A DNA stretch of 64,000 bases, from contig JAHHIE010000003.1 of the NCBI GenBank assembly GCA_019358945.1, positions 124,001-188,000 of the forward strand. Reading direction: 5' to 3'. Within the stretch, counting starts at the first letter, position 1; every line of letters begins with the position of its first letter. Of the stretch, positions 1-9,111 are shown piece by piece. The stretch is from Stenomitos rutilans HA7619-LM2. Lineage in GTDB: Bacteria; Cyanobacteriota; Cyanobacteriia; Leptolyngbyales; Leptolyngbyaceae. A program made the position numbers and the translations under genes. The notes beneath the pieces are model-generated. The model had not been told where the DNA came from, searched no databases, and worked only from the letters and a program-made list of their open reading frames with translations.

Positions 1-2418
1 TGCACGTCTCTCATGCAGATCGTTCGGGTTGCCCTGCCACCGGGACTGTTGGCACGATCGCAACGACGTGTGCGGCTCTTAGACAGAACTGAGCACGACA
101 AAGAGGCCAAGAAGCTAGACGACCTCCGGCTCCTCACTCCCGACTCCCCACTCCCAATTCCTCACTCTTCCGCCGCCCACCAGATCCTCACGCTCCTTCG
201 CGCTAGCAAAACAGGAGCTTATAGCTGGCAATTCCTACAACGCCAGGTTCAAGGAGCGCGTCAAGGTTTACAAGCATTGCTGCAACAGGGCCTGGTTGAA
301 CAATACCTGGAACCACCTACTCCCGTCCGCCCTAAACAAAAGTTAGCTGTCACCTTCGTAGCCTCACCCACGGCATCTGACCTGACCCCTCGACAGCAAG
401 AAATTTTGTCGGTGCTGCGGCGGCAAGGAGGCGAACTCTGGCTCACAGAACTGCTGCAACTGTGCCAGACCAGTTCTACCACCTTAAAAAGCTTGGCGCA
501 GAAAGGGCAGGTTGTGATTCAACCGAGAGAGGTGCTCCGACGCGAAGGTGGCTCAGCCATATCAGCCGATGACGCAAAAACGCTGACGCCAGATCAAACA
601 GCTGCTCTAGAAACGATTCAAGCGCTTTCTGGTTTTGCTCAAGTTTTGCTACATGGCGTCACTGGCTCTGGTAAAACCGAAGTTTACTTGCAGGCGATCG
701 CACCCATTCTTCAGCAAGGGCGATCGGCGTTGGTGCTGGTACCCGAAATTGGCTTGACTCCACAGTTAACCGATCGCTTCCGTGCCCGCTTCGGTAGTCG
801 CGTCTGTGTATATCACAGCGCCTTATCTGATGGCGAGCGGTATGATACTTGGCGGCAAATGCTTAACGGCGACGCTCAGGTGGTGATTGGTACTCGTTCT
901 GCCGTCTTTGCACCACTACCGCGACTGGGACTGATCGTACTGGATGAAGAACACGATGGTAGCTTTAAGCAAGACCAACCAGCCCCCTGCTACCATTCCC
1001 GCACGGTTGCAAGTTGGCGGGCAGAGTTGGAGTGCTGCCCGTTGCTACTGGGGTCGGCAACGCCCTCATTGGAAAGTTGGGTAGCGTGTATGGGCGGGGA
1101 GGTAGAAGGCAGGAAGCAGGAAGCAGAAGGGGGGAGTCGCGAGTCGGGAGTCGCGAGTCGGGAGTCAGCGGTTAACAGTCAAAACTCAAAACTGTCTAGC
1201 GTTCGCGTAGCGTGTTCAACGGACTCAGCGGCGCAAAGCGCTACTCAAAACGCAGAAGGGAGTGGGGAGTCAACAGCCAGAACTCAAAACTCAAAACTCA
1301 AAATTCAAAACTCAAAACTCACTTCCTCCCTCACCCTTACCCTTCCCACCCGCGTCTACGATCGCCCGTTGCCTCCGATCGAGGTGGTTGATATGCGGCA
1401 GGAACTGCATCATGGAAATCATTCCATCTTTAGTCAATCGCTGCGATTGGCCTTGCTGGACTTGAAAGAACGGCAGCAGCAGGGCATTCTGTTTATTCAT
1501 CGTCGGGGCCACAGTACCTTTGTCTCTTGCCGAAGCTGTGGCTATGTGGTCACCTGTCCTAATTGCGATGTGTCGCTGGCGTATCACCATGTCCATAGCG
1601 AGGCAACGCCGCTGTTGCGGTGTCACTACTGCAACCATACCTGCTTGTTGCCCAACGATTGCCCAACCTGCCGTTCTACCTACTTCAAGTATTTTGGCAG
1701 TGGCACTCAGCGGATTGCTCAGGCGATCGCGCAAGAGTTTCCAGACTTGCGGCTGATTCGCTTTGACAGTGACACGACGCGTACAAAGGGTGCCCATCGG
1801 GCACTCCTCACTCAATTTGCGGACGGCGACGCAGATTTGCTAGTGGGCACTCAAATGCTGACAAAAGGCATTGATCTGCCCCAGGTGACGCTTGTGGGCA
1901 TTGTCTCGGCGGACGGCCTGCTGCACATGGCAGACTACCGCGCCAATGAACGGGCCTTTCAAACCCTGACGCAAGTAGCGGGCCGCTGTGGTCGTGGGGA
2001 AGCACCGGGTCGAGTGATTTTGCAAACCTATTCACCAGAGCATCCGGTGATCCAAGCCGTACAGCACCATGCTTATGAACGGTTTGTTACGGACGAGTTA
2101 CAGCATCGATCGCAGCTTCACTATCCCCCTTACAGCCGACTGATCTTACTTCGATTTAGCAGCACCAGCCCGATCGCTGTACAACAAGCCGCCGAACGGG
2201 TAGCGCTTGCCCTGGCTCATCTAGAAGAGCCAGGCGTTGAGCGCTTAGGGCCAGCTCCTGCGACGATTTTGCGCGTTGCCCGTCGTTATCACTGGCAACT
2301 CCTGTTCAAATTACCGCTGACGGGGTCTGTGTCGCTGCCAGACTTCACAACGCTGCGATCGTGGTGCACCAGCAACGTCAGCCTAACAATTGATGTTGAT
2401 CCGCTCACGATGCTTTAG
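1..2418 (+). CDS. priA: Primosomal replication-restart helicase PriA, 5' end cut by window edge
   Basis: PriA is the superfamily 2 DNA helicase that reloads the replisome at stalled forks. The frame is already open at base 1. The first visible residues (VRVALPPG) match a point about 100 residues into the family, so the true start lies outside the window. Seen: Walker A GVTGSGKT near 655-680, the DEEH box near 940-955, the GSATPSLESW motif near 1050-1080, and the zinc-binding cysteines (CxxC...CxxC, CxxC...CxxC) between about 1527 and 1680. Two low-complexity stretches made of heptamer repeats interrupt the protein at 121-171 and 1090-1345; the second adds about 80 residues between the GSATP motif and the conserved VYDRPLPPIEVVDMR segment. 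All motifs on both sides remain in one frame, so the gene looks functional. Confidence 0.97.
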   Translation, partial: CTSLMQIVRVALPPGLLARSQRRVRLLDRTEHDKEAKKLDDLRLLTPDSPLPIPHSSAAHQILTLLRASKTGAYSWQFLQRQVQGARQGLQALLQQGLVEQYLEPPTPVRPKQKLAVTFVASPTASDLTPRQQEILSVLRRQGGELWLTELLQLCQTSSTTLKSLAQKGQVVIQPREVLRREGGSAISADDAKTLTPDQTAALETIQALSGFAQVLLHGVTGSGKTEVYLQAIAPILQQGRSALVLVPEIGLTPQLTDRFRARFGSRVCVYHSALSDGERYDTWRQMLNGDAQVVIGTRSAVFAPLPRLGLIVLDEEHDGSFKQDQPAPCYHSRTVASWRAELECCPLLLGSATPSLESWVACMGGEVEGRKQEAEGGSRESGVASRESAVNSQNSKLSSVRVACSTDSAAQSATQNAEGSGESTARTQNSKLKIQNSKLTSSLTLTLPTRVYDRPLPPIEVVDMRQELHHGNHSIFSQSLRLALLDLKERQQQGILFIHRRGHSTFVSCRSCGYVVTCPNCDVSLAYHHVHSEATPLLRCHYCNHTCLLPNDCPTCRSTYFKYFGSGTQRIAQAIAQEFPDLRLIRFDSDTTRTKGAHRALLTQFADGDADLLVGTQMLTKGIDLPQVTLVGIVSADGLLHMADYRANERAFQTLTQVAGRCGRGEAPGRVILQTYSPEHPVIQAVQHHAYERFVTDELQHRSQLHYPPYSRLILLRFSSTSPIAVQQAAERVALALAHLEEPGVERLGPAPATILRVARRYHWQLLFKLPLTGSVSLPDFTTLRSWCTSNVSLTIDVDPLTML
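121..171. repeat. Heptamer-repeat tract inside priA
   Basis: The stretch is built of variants of CTCCCGA and CTCCCCA (complement GGGAGTC), the repeat type seen between genes elsewhere in this window. It is translated as a Pro/Ser/Leu-rich segment (TPDSPLPIPHSS) in a region that is normally a short linker in PriA. Confidence 0.7.
1090..1345. repeat. Composite heptamer-repeat insert inside priA
   Basis: The tract runs through GGAAGCA units, a 14-bp alternation of GAGTCGC and GAGTCGG (about 1135-1170), a GC-rich core (about 1194-1245) with AGCGTTCGCGTAGCG, and heptamers ACTCAAA (1281-1320). It encodes a low-complexity Ser/Gln/Lys/Glu-rich insert including two QNSKL units. The same composite order, heptamers around a GCGGCGCAA..GCGCTA core, occurs in anmK near 12300-12465. 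Confidence 0.85.
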
Positions 2419-2590
2419 CAAAGAGAGAAAATGGGAAGCATAAACAGGGGACTGGCTCCTACCGCCACCCATGCGTTGAGTCAACGCGATCGTCAAAAAG
2501 ATGTAGGGTGCCCATCGTTACAGCCTACAGGCGGTTTACAACGCCTCTACGTCGTAACGTCAGAACTATTGCTAAACCATTACTCATCCA

Positions 2591-3556
2591 ATGCACTCAT
2601 TGAGAAACCTTTCTATGCCGCTTCAGCCCACTAAACTATCTGCGTTGATTGCACTGTTGGTAGGTGTGGCTCTTCCCGCCAACATGCCAACCGCCCAAGC
2701 ATTGAGTGTGCAATCGGCTTTGCTGAGCAGCCGTTTGGTGGCATTAACGTCTACACAGGCACAAAGTGGCAACGTTGATTCCCTAGTCAAACAGGGTAAT
2801 GCGTTGCTGGATGCCAACAAGCTAGAAGAGGCTCTGGATGTATTCAGGCAAGCGTTAGCCATCGATGCCAACAATGTCGAAGCGCTGGTTGGTCAAGGGA
2901 CGGCCTTCTACTACCTCAGTCAGTATGAAGCGGCGATCGCGGCGTACAAGCGAGCCACAACCTTAGACGCGCGATCGGTTGCTGCCTGGGTCGGGTTGGG
3001 CAATGCACTGGATGATTCTAAGCAACCAGAACCCGCTCTGAAGGCCTACGATAAAGCGCTGGCGATCGATGCGAACGATGCGAATGTTTGGTACAACCGG
3101 GGAGTCACATTAGGTCGGCTACGGCGCTATCAAGAAGAGGTGGCGGCTTATGACAAAGCCGTGCGCTTACGACCGACTTACAGCAGCGCCTGGTACAACC
3201 GTGGCATCGTGCTGAGCAAGCTAGAGCGGCACACCGAAGCGCTGGCATCTTATGAGCAAGTCGTGAAGCTCGAACCCAGTCGTACCAATGCCTGGATCAA
3301 TCGCGGCAATGTGCTGTTTGACTTGAAGCGATACCCAGAGGCCATCAAGTCCTACGATCGCGCCATTACGATTGAACCCAACAGCGAGGATGCCTGGTTT
3401 AATCGTGGGGTAGCCCTGGCAAACCTGAAGCGCTATCAGGAAGCGATCGCCGCCTTTAATACCACGCTCAAAATCAATCCCAACAATGCTGACGCACGCA
3501 AAAATCGGGATAGCCTACTGAAGCGCGTCGAGCAACTCAATCAGGAAGCGGTGTAG
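2591..3556 (+). CDS. Exported protein with seven tetratricopeptide repeats
   Basis: The first ~40 residues form a hydrophobic signal-like segment ending near TAQA, so the protein is probably periplasmic or lumenal. Residues from about 62 to 310 are seven consecutive 34-residue TPR units with the usual W/Y-N-R-G and A-Y-D-K-A pattern, which serve as a protein-protein interaction scaffold. No catalytic domain is present. An alternative ATG at 2615 (MPLQPTKL) gives a more compact signal peptide and may be the real start. The gene follows priA on the same strand after about 170 bp. No partner is evident from context. Confidence 0.9.
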   Translation: MHSLRNLSMPLQPTKLSALIALLVGVALPANMPTAQALSVQSALLSSRLVALTSTQAQSGNVDSLVKQGNALLDANKLEEALDVFRQALAIDANNVEALVGQGTAFYYLSQYEAAIAAYKRATTLDARSVAAWVGLGNALDDSKQPEPALKAYDKALAIDANDANVWYNRGVTLGRLRRYQEEVAAYDKAVRLRPTYSSAWYNRGIVLSKLERHTEALASYEQVVKLEPSRTNAWINRGNVLFDLKRYPEAIKSYDRAITIEPNSEDAWFNRGVALANLKRYQEAIAAFNTTLKINPNNADARKNRDSLLKRVEQLNQEAV

Positions 3557-3571
3557 GGGATTGGCAGGGGA

Positions 3572-3625
3572 GATGGGGGATGAGGGATGAGGGATGAAGG
3601 CTAAAGGCTAAAAGCTGACTGCTCA
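3572..3625. repeat. Intergenic heptamer repeats
   Basis: GGGATGA occurs three times in tandem, followed by two GGCTAAA units, between the TPR gene and the convergent ACT-domain gene. This is the same short tandem repeat class as the tracts found inside priA, anmK and a kinase. Confidence 0.7.
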
Positions 3626-3674
3626 ACAAACTCAAAACTTCCACATTGACCGCTCCATCGACATTGACGCTCTT

Positions 3675-4070
3675 CTATACCATCTGATGTCCGGCTTGCA
3701 GGAGGGTCTGAATGGCGCGATCGAGATCCTGCTGTTTCACCAACACGTAGTCTGTGTCATAGGTGGAGATGGCAAAAATACTGATGCCAGCCTCTGCTAG
3801 AGGTGCGGCGATCGCCGCCAAAATGCCCGTAAGCGCAAAGTCTAACGGGCCTTCCACCTTCAAACAGCGCCAGTTTCCCTCAAAGTTGCTTGCCTGCGCT
3901 TCGAGTGGAACATTTACCTGCGGACAGACGATTGATAACTCATTCTCTGTCCTTGTGATCGAGAAAAGCCTCTGCAAGCTCCATACGGGTATCGGTTCCT
4001 CTGGCTCTAACCGACAGACCGCAAACACCTCTTGCAGGATGGAGAACGTGAGGCTACTAGCTGTAACCAT
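3675..4070 (-). CDS. ACT-domain small-molecule-binding protein
   Basis: A protein of about 131 residues resembling the two-lobed ACT_7 family found in many bacteria; such domains usually bind amino acids and regulate partners. The conserved features are an N-terminal lobe with a PVWSL segment and a C-terminal lobe with GILAAIAAPLAEAGISIFAISTYDTDYVLV. The ATG at 4070 (MVTASSL) is preferred over the upstream ATG at 4130 because the latter would overlap the end of the preceding MoaD-like gene, whose stop is at 4087. The gene lies 16 bp after that stop, on the same strand, in a row that also contains threonine synthase, which suggests a role in sensing an amino acid. Confidence 0.85.
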   Translation of the reverse strand: MVTASSLTFSILQEVFAVCRLEPEEPIPVWSLQRLFSITRTENELSIVCPQVNVPLEAQASNFEGNWRCLKVEGPLDFALTGILAAIAAPLAEAGISIFAISTYDTDYVLVKQQDLDRAIQTLLQAGHQMV

Positions 4071-4086
4071 AAGCGTGCTCGATGGG

Positions 4087-4362
4087 TTAGCCGCCCGCGA
4101 TCGCCGGAATGATACTGACCTCATCACCATCTTTCAGCGGGGTTTTGGCTCCATCCAGGAAGCGGATATCCTCGCTGTTGACGTAGAAGTTGACGAAACG
4201 ACGCAGTTCGCCCTGGTCATCGCACAGACGCGCTTTGATGCCGGGACAACTGGTTTCAAGCGACTCCAACAGACCAGCCACCGTATCAGCGGTACATTCA
4301 ACCGTTGCCTGATTATTGGTGAGCTTTTGTAGCGGGGTCGGAATGAGAACTTTAATGGACAT
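4087..4362 (-). CDS. MoaD/ThiS-family ubiquitin-like sulfur carrier
   Basis: A 91-residue beta-grasp protein ending in the diagnostic Gly-Gly, which in this family is adenylated and converted to a thiocarboxylate to donate sulfur. The start at 4362 ([11 protein letters not shown]) is typical for the family; upstream codons to 4428 lack homologous character. In many cyanobacteria a carrier of this kind lies beside threonine synthase; here thrC is upstream on the same strand but separated by a toxin-antitoxin pair and one unknown gene. A CysO-like role in cysteine or thio-cofactor synthesis is possible, but no cognate synthase or E1-like gene is in the window. Confidence 0.92.
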   Translation of the reverse strand: MSIKVLIPTPLQKLTNNQATVECTADTVAGLLESLETSCPGIKARLCDDQGELRRFVNFYVNSEDIRFLDGAKTPLKDGDEVSIIPAIAGG

Positions 4363-4442
4363 GATTGTGAGTGTTGTGAGTGATAGATTGTGTCTAGCCT
4401 TAGGCAACCCAGAAACGCGAAGCATCACTGTTGCCGCGATTG

Positions 4443-4929
<487 letters not shown>

Positions 4930-4962
4930 TCAAGCAGTCTGAATATTGACAAGAAGCCATCG

Positions 4963-5328
4963 CTAAACGTGTGTACTGGAACCACCATTGGAATGAAGCG
5001 AAAAAGATTCGTACTGTTCCGAGTCATCACTAATAGTCAGTGCAAATTCATTCTCAAAGTAGAGACTGAATGATGTCGGTACATTAATGGAAAAACTACA
5101 AACCTTATATTCAAGAAGCTTGTGGACACAATATCTCTCTCGCTGGGCATGGAGTATGAACTGATCCACCAACACATGATCTCGGTTCCACAATTCCCAT
5201 TTGCTCTCAACATCAATGCTGCTGCCATCAGAAAAATAGAACTGAATTTGGAACTCACTCAACCTGATTTGGCTGTATGCTTGCCCTACAAATTCAGCCA
5301 GCGGAAGACTTTCAAGAATGCCGTACAT
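4963..5328 (-). CDS. Conserved small protein of unknown function
   Basis: A 121-residue protein, predicted mostly beta-strand, with no signal peptide or membrane segment. Residues such as FYFSDGSSIDVESKWELW resemble small single-domain families of the DUF6188 type, but this is a weak recognition. It lies between thrC and the BrnT toxin on the same strand, with 48 bp to the toxin. Its base composition is AT-richer than thrC, like the toxin-antitoxin genes, so it may have arrived with that module. No function can be assigned. Confidence 0.7.
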   Translation of the reverse strand: MYGILESLPLAEFVGQAYSQIRLSEFQIQFYFSDGSSIDVESKWELWNRDHVLVDQFILHAQRERYCVHKLLEYKVCSFSINVPTSFSLYFENEFALTISDDSEQYESFSLHSNGGSSTHV

Positions 5329-5426
5329 CGTTGTCTATCTGACGCTGACTGAATTTTAAGTACTCTTAGATAGACACTGCAAACTGTTTCGCAAATCAAT
5401 CATTCACATAGCCCCTTCACAGCAAT

Positions 5427-6728
5427 TTACACTGAAACTTGCTGCCATTCCAGGCGCTCTAGGGTGCGAGAGCGCTCCAGTGCCCGCTCAAAGCTGTCGA
5501 GTTTTGGTTCGATCGTGAGTGGTTCGCCCACATAGCCCTGCACAGCTTCTTGGGTCTTCAACCCGTTACCTGTGACGTAGACGACGGTGGTTTCGTCGGG
5601 ATCAATCTTGCCCGCTTCGGCCAGCTTTTGTAGCACCGCGATCGTGGTACCACCTGCTGTTTCGGTAAAGATACCTTCGGTTTCTGCCAACAGCTTGATC
5701 CCAGCAATAATTTCCGCATCGTTGACGGATTCGATATTGCCGTTGGTTTTACGAGCGATGTCGATCGCGTATACCCCATCCGCAGGGTTACCGATCGCCA
5801 GCGACTTCGCGATCGTGCTGGGCTTCACAGGCGTGACAAAATCGCGTCCTTCACGGTACGCCTGAGCGATGGGAGAGCAACCGTCTGCTTGCGCCCCACT
5901 AAAACGCACATGCTTATCAGCCACCAAACCGACATCCACAAATTCTCGGAACCCCTTGTAAATCTTGGTAAAGAGTGAGCCAGATGCCAGCGGTGCCACG
6001 ATATGGTCAGGCAATTCCCAACCCAACTGCTCTGCCACTTCATAGCCCAGCGTTTTAGAGCCTTCAGAGTAGTAAGGGCGCAAGTTAATGTTGACAAAGC
6101 CCCAGCCGTGCGTGTTAGCTACTTCGGAACAGAGGCGGTTGACCTGGTCATAATTGCCCTGTACAGCCATAACGGTTGGGCTGTAGATCAACGTGCCCAT
6201 CACTTTACCCGCTTCCAGATCGGCAGGAATGAAGACACAACAGTCTAAGCCTGCATGAGCGGCGATCGCCGCCGTCGAGTTTGCCAGATTGCCCGTGCTG
6301 GCACAGGATACCGTTGAGAACCCTAATTCTCTAGCCCGCGTCAGCGCAACCGATACGACCCGGTCTTTGAAGCTGAGGGTCGGCATATTCACCGCGTCAT
6401 TCTTGATGTACAGCTTCTTTAAGCCAAGGCGACGCGCCAGCCGATTAGCTCTTACAAGTGGGGTCAGCCCTGTACCGACATCGATCGGCTGATTCGTTTC
6501 AACGGGCAAAAACGGGCGATAGCGCCAGATGGAATGGGGGCCAGCCTGAATACTTTCACGGGTGACTGCGCGCCGGAGTGCATCGTAGTCATAGGCAACC
6601 TCCAGAGGCCCAAAGCAAAACTCACAAACATGGATAGCCTTCAGCTCGTACTCCTCACCGCATTCTTTGCATTTGAGGGCACGAAAGGTCGCTGCCGACT
6701 TAGTTTGTAGCTGAGTTGCCTGAGTCAT
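5427..6728 (-). CDS. thrC: Threonine synthase
   Basis: A PLP enzyme that converts O-phosphohomoserine to threonine in the cytoplasm. The 433-residue length is normal for the long bacterial/plant-like class. Seen: an N-terminal zinc-ribbon-like CxxCGEEY...CEFC (residues ~20-40), the PLP lysine in LSFKDR, the STGNLANS phosphate loop and the C-terminal VVYVTGNGLKT. The ATG at 6728 is the first in frame. The gene heads a minus-strand row containing a sulfur carrier and an ACT protein. A perfect 11-bp inverted repeat lies about 105-135 bp upstream and may be an operator. Confidence 0.97.
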   Translation of the reverse strand: MTQATQLQTKSAATFRALKCKECGEEYELKAIHVCEFCFGPLEVAYDYDALRRAVTRESIQAGPHSIWRYRPFLPVETNQPIDVGTGLTPLVRANRLARRLGLKKLYIKNDAVNMPTLSFKDRVVSVALTRARELGFSTVSCASTGNLANSTAAIAAHAGLDCCVFIPADLEAGKVMGTLIYSPTVMAVQGNYDQVNRLCSEVANTHGWGFVNINLRPYYSEGSKTLGYEVAEQLGWELPDHIVAPLASGSLFTKIYKGFREFVDVGLVADKHVRFSGAQADGCSPIAQAYREGRDFVTPVKPSTIAKSLAIGNPADGVYAIDIARKTNGNIESVNDAEIIAGIKLLAETEGIFTETAGGTTIAVLQKLAEAGKIDPDETTVVYVTGNGLKTQEAVQGYVGEPLTIEPKLDSFERALERSRTLERLEWQQVSV

Positions 6729-6833
6729 GGGTCAAAAGCTCTTGGTAGAAGAGGACAAATTAAAAGCAGAGGGCAGATTCAAGATTCAATACCAGACTCG
6801 AATGATGGTAACATGCGTCACAAATACCGTCAA

Positions 6834-6862
6834 ACATACCCGATATTTTTAATCGGGTATGT
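6834..6862. promoter_or_regulatory. Perfect 11-bp inverted repeat upstream of thrC
   Basis: The arms ACATACCCGAT and ATCGGGTATGT are exact complements separated by 7 bases, about 105-135 bp before the thrC start. It lacks a following T-run, so a protein-binding dyad is more likely than a terminator. The regulator is unknown. Confidence 0.55.
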
Positions 6863-7191
6863 CTAAAGCCCTTTCCAGAAAGCATTCTGCGCTTTAACTT
6901 GTACTGTTAGCTGATAAAGTCGCTTTTATTACAGATCATCTTTGCTCGATCGATAAGTCTGTAGGCATCGTTTTGCTCCACATGCATCTGCATGATGTCT
7001 ACAAAGAGTGTCTTATTGGTGAACTGTGCGCTTCAGGCTGTTGGCGCGCCTTAAGCATGTGAAGGAGAGCTGAATCTGGGGGTATTCGCTTCTTTTGCCT
7101 ATGTTGCAGCACTGCAACGACGCGACCCATTCACGCTGGAACGCCTTGAATCCAGCATCATGCTTTCGGTTGAGCCGTGGGGATCACAGAT

Positions 7192-7207
7192 TACCCCAAG
7201 AGGGGTA
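7192..7207. promoter_or_regulatory. Short dyad in the nblA leader
   Basis: TACCCC-AAGA-GGGGTA forms a perfect 6-bp dyad about 165-180 bp before the nblA start. It could be an operator or an RNA hairpin in the leader. Evidence is limited to symmetry and position. Confidence 0.35.
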
Positions 7208-7372
7208 TGGGCATTTTGTCAAACGGTTGTTATATTCTGTAATACGAGCCAAGCGGTAATTTCTTTATTTAGGGAACTATGGAAGAAATCACTGTTGTCG
7301 TTAATAGCTACTGACTCGAGTAACCTTGCCAGTAGTTGGTCCGAATACACTCTCTCAAAACTGGAGTCGAAT

Positions 7373-7570
7373 ATGAACCAACCTGTTGAGCTGTCTTTAG
7401 AGCAGCAATTCAGTATCCGTTCCTTTGAATCTCAAGTGCAGAATATGAGCCGTGAACAGGCTCAGGATTTCCTCGTCAAGCTCTATGAGCAGATGGTGAT
7501 GCGAGAAAACATGTACAAGCATTTTCTCAAGCATCAGTGGGGATTGGAATCGGGTCCTCAGTTCCAGTAA
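7373..7570 (+). CDS. nblA: Phycobilisome degradation protein NblA
   Basis: A 65-residue helical protein matching NblA over its length: LSLEQQFSIRSFE at the N-terminus, the QAQDFLVKLYEQMVMRENMYK core and a C-terminal HQWG. NblA binds phycobiliproteins and recruits Clp protease so that phycobilisomes are dismantled during nutrient starvation. The ATG at 7373 gives the usual length. It is a single-gene unit with long flanking spacers, as expected for a gene controlled by nutrient status. Its presence shows that this organism has phycobilisomes. Confidence 0.97.
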   Translation: MNQPVELSLEQQFSIRSFESQVQNMSREQAQDFLVKLYEQMVMRENMYKHFLKHQWGLESGPQFQ

Positions 7571-8151
7571 CGTCTTTCTGCGCTATAGACGACCTCTGTC
7601 TCTTGCTTTTTTCCAAGCAGAATGAAAGGAAGCTGGTGATGTCGGGGCGTTAAGTGCGGTTCGCTGCCGCTTTATCTCTGTCACCCTATGTATCTATTGC
7701 GTTGTTGAGTATTGCTCTAACGTTATCTCTTAGTTTTCCTCAGCCTTATTTTTTTGTTCGTCCTTGATTACTAATATCCTTAGATTATTGGTTAAAAGCT
7801 GAGTTGAGGTTACTGGCATCGTTCCACTGTTTTGGCATGCTGAATGCGGTTAACGAGGCGCGTGGACTGACCCATAACTCTTCTCTCTGACTCAAACTGC
7901 ACGATCGGCCAACGCTTCATCTCTGAGTGGTCAAGGTAGCTAAGGGTTTAAGATATTGCTTCCCACCGTTGGATTGGTGAGATCTATTGATACTCGTTTG
8001 ATTAGGGTTCTGCGCTCTGTGATCGATTGGTTAAGCATTAGGGTTTGAAATCTCTAAGCCTTTAGGGTTGTCTAAGATTTCTACCCAATCAACGCACTAC
8101 ACCAACCTGTGATGATAGTCTAGATACCCTGTGCTTGCCGCCGTTACCGCT
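7571..8151. other. Long spacer between nblA and usp
   Basis: About 580 bp without a convincing coding frame. A weak 5-bp stem (CGTCT...AGACG) and a T-run follow nblA within 50 bp and could end its transcript. No tRNA, riboswitch or repeat was recognised; an unannotated small RNA cannot be excluded. Confidence 0.5.
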
Positions 8152-9033
8152 ATGTTTCGACGTTTACTAATCTGTACAGATTTTTCGGATGGGCTGCATC
8201 GCCTGGTCGATTTTGTGCCGAGTTTGGCTGCAAGCGGTATCGAGCGTCTGGTGTTTCTGCATAGCGTTCCTTTTGCAGAGTCTGAAGGTGTACCGCGAGT
8301 TGATACTGCGAAGATAGAACAGGCACGTAACCGATTGGGCGCGGCCTTAGAGCCTGTGCTGCCAGGTATCGATGTGCATTTGGAGGTTGCATCCGGTCGT
8401 CCGGTTGACATGATTTTGAAAGCGGTAGAAGCGCATGCAGTGGACTTGATTCTGGTGGGCACACCGACTCGTAGTTTGCTAGCCGAAAAGCTGTTTGGTA
8501 GCACTACGGTTGAGCTGTCGCAGCGTCTTACGGTACCGCTGATGATTTTGCGTCCACAGCTAATCGCTACTTACACAGCCGAAGAGCTTGATCTGCGCTG
8601 TCGCCACCTGTTCCGCTGTTTGCTGGTGCCGTATCACGGAAGTGATGCCTCAAACCTCCTGATTCAACGGCTTCAACAAAAACTGCAACAGACGTCGATC
8701 GCCCCAGAGCGGCTGCATCTTTGTTGGGTTGTGGAGGGCATTAGACGTCGCGATGTGCCCCTAGATTATCAACTTAAAAACGCACAGCAGGCGCTAGAGG
8801 CTGTTGCTGCTGTGCTACGCACTACAGGCGTCACTGTTGATCCGGTTGAGGTGCGCGAAGGCGATCCGATCGTAGAGGTACTGGCATCCGCTCAAATGGC
8901 AGATGTAAGCGCGATCGTGACAACATCCAGTCGTGTAAACAAACTACTGCAATGGTCTGTGCCACAGTTTGTAGATGAGTTACTCCGTCGCAGTTGGCAT
9001 CCGCTAATTTATTTTCCGCCACAGCAGCAGTGA
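8152..9033 (+). CDS. Tandem universal stress protein (two Usp domains)
   Basis: A 293-residue protein with two UspA folds, the first from the start (MFRRLLICTDFSDG) to about residue 135 and the second from about 155 to the end. The first has the typical LILVGTPTRS...GSTTVELSQ ATP-binding region with TVPLMILRP after it; the second is more divergent. Such proteins bind nucleotides and help cells endure stress, often in growth arrest. The ATG at 8152 begins the domain directly; an upstream start at 8131 would add seven non-homologous residues. It is a single gene, convergent with the kinase downstream. Confidence 0.9.
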   Translation: MFRRLLICTDFSDGLHRLVDFVPSLAASGIERLVFLHSVPFAESEGVPRVDTAKIEQARNRLGAALEPVLPGIDVHLEVASGRPVDMILKAVEAHAVDLILVGTPTRSLLAEKLFGSTTVELSQRLTVPLMILRPQLIATYTAEELDLRCRHLFRCLLVPYHGSDASNLLIQRLQQKLQQTSIAPERLHLCWVVEGIRRRDVPLDYQLKNAQQALEAVAAVLRTTGVTVDPVEVREGDPIVEVLASAQMADVSAIVTTSSRVNKLLQWSVPQFVDELLRRSWHPLIYFPPQQQ

Positions 9034-9111
9034 ATCAGCATGACCTGGACTAGTGGACTTTTGGCGCTCTCATGCGCTAAATCCAGAGGCATCTTAGCAC
9101 CGGAAAATCTG

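Larger units (their letters stand above)
6729..7372. other. Divergent spacer between thrC and nblA
   Basis: This 640-bp gap holds the control regions of two divergent genes. Two dyads are visible, at 6834-6862 and 7192-7207. No protein-like frame precedes nblA; an upstream in-frame extension to 7160 has no family resemblance. No clear GTA-N8-TAC NtcA box was found. Confidence 0.6.

Noticed and set aside
2431-2634. Short ORF upstream of the TPR protein gene
   Set aside because: No ribosome site, no protein-like pattern, and it overlaps the start of the TPR gene in another frame.
7200-7372. NtcA binding site upstream of nblA
   Set aside because: Looked for GTA-N8-TAC; only poor partial matches were found.
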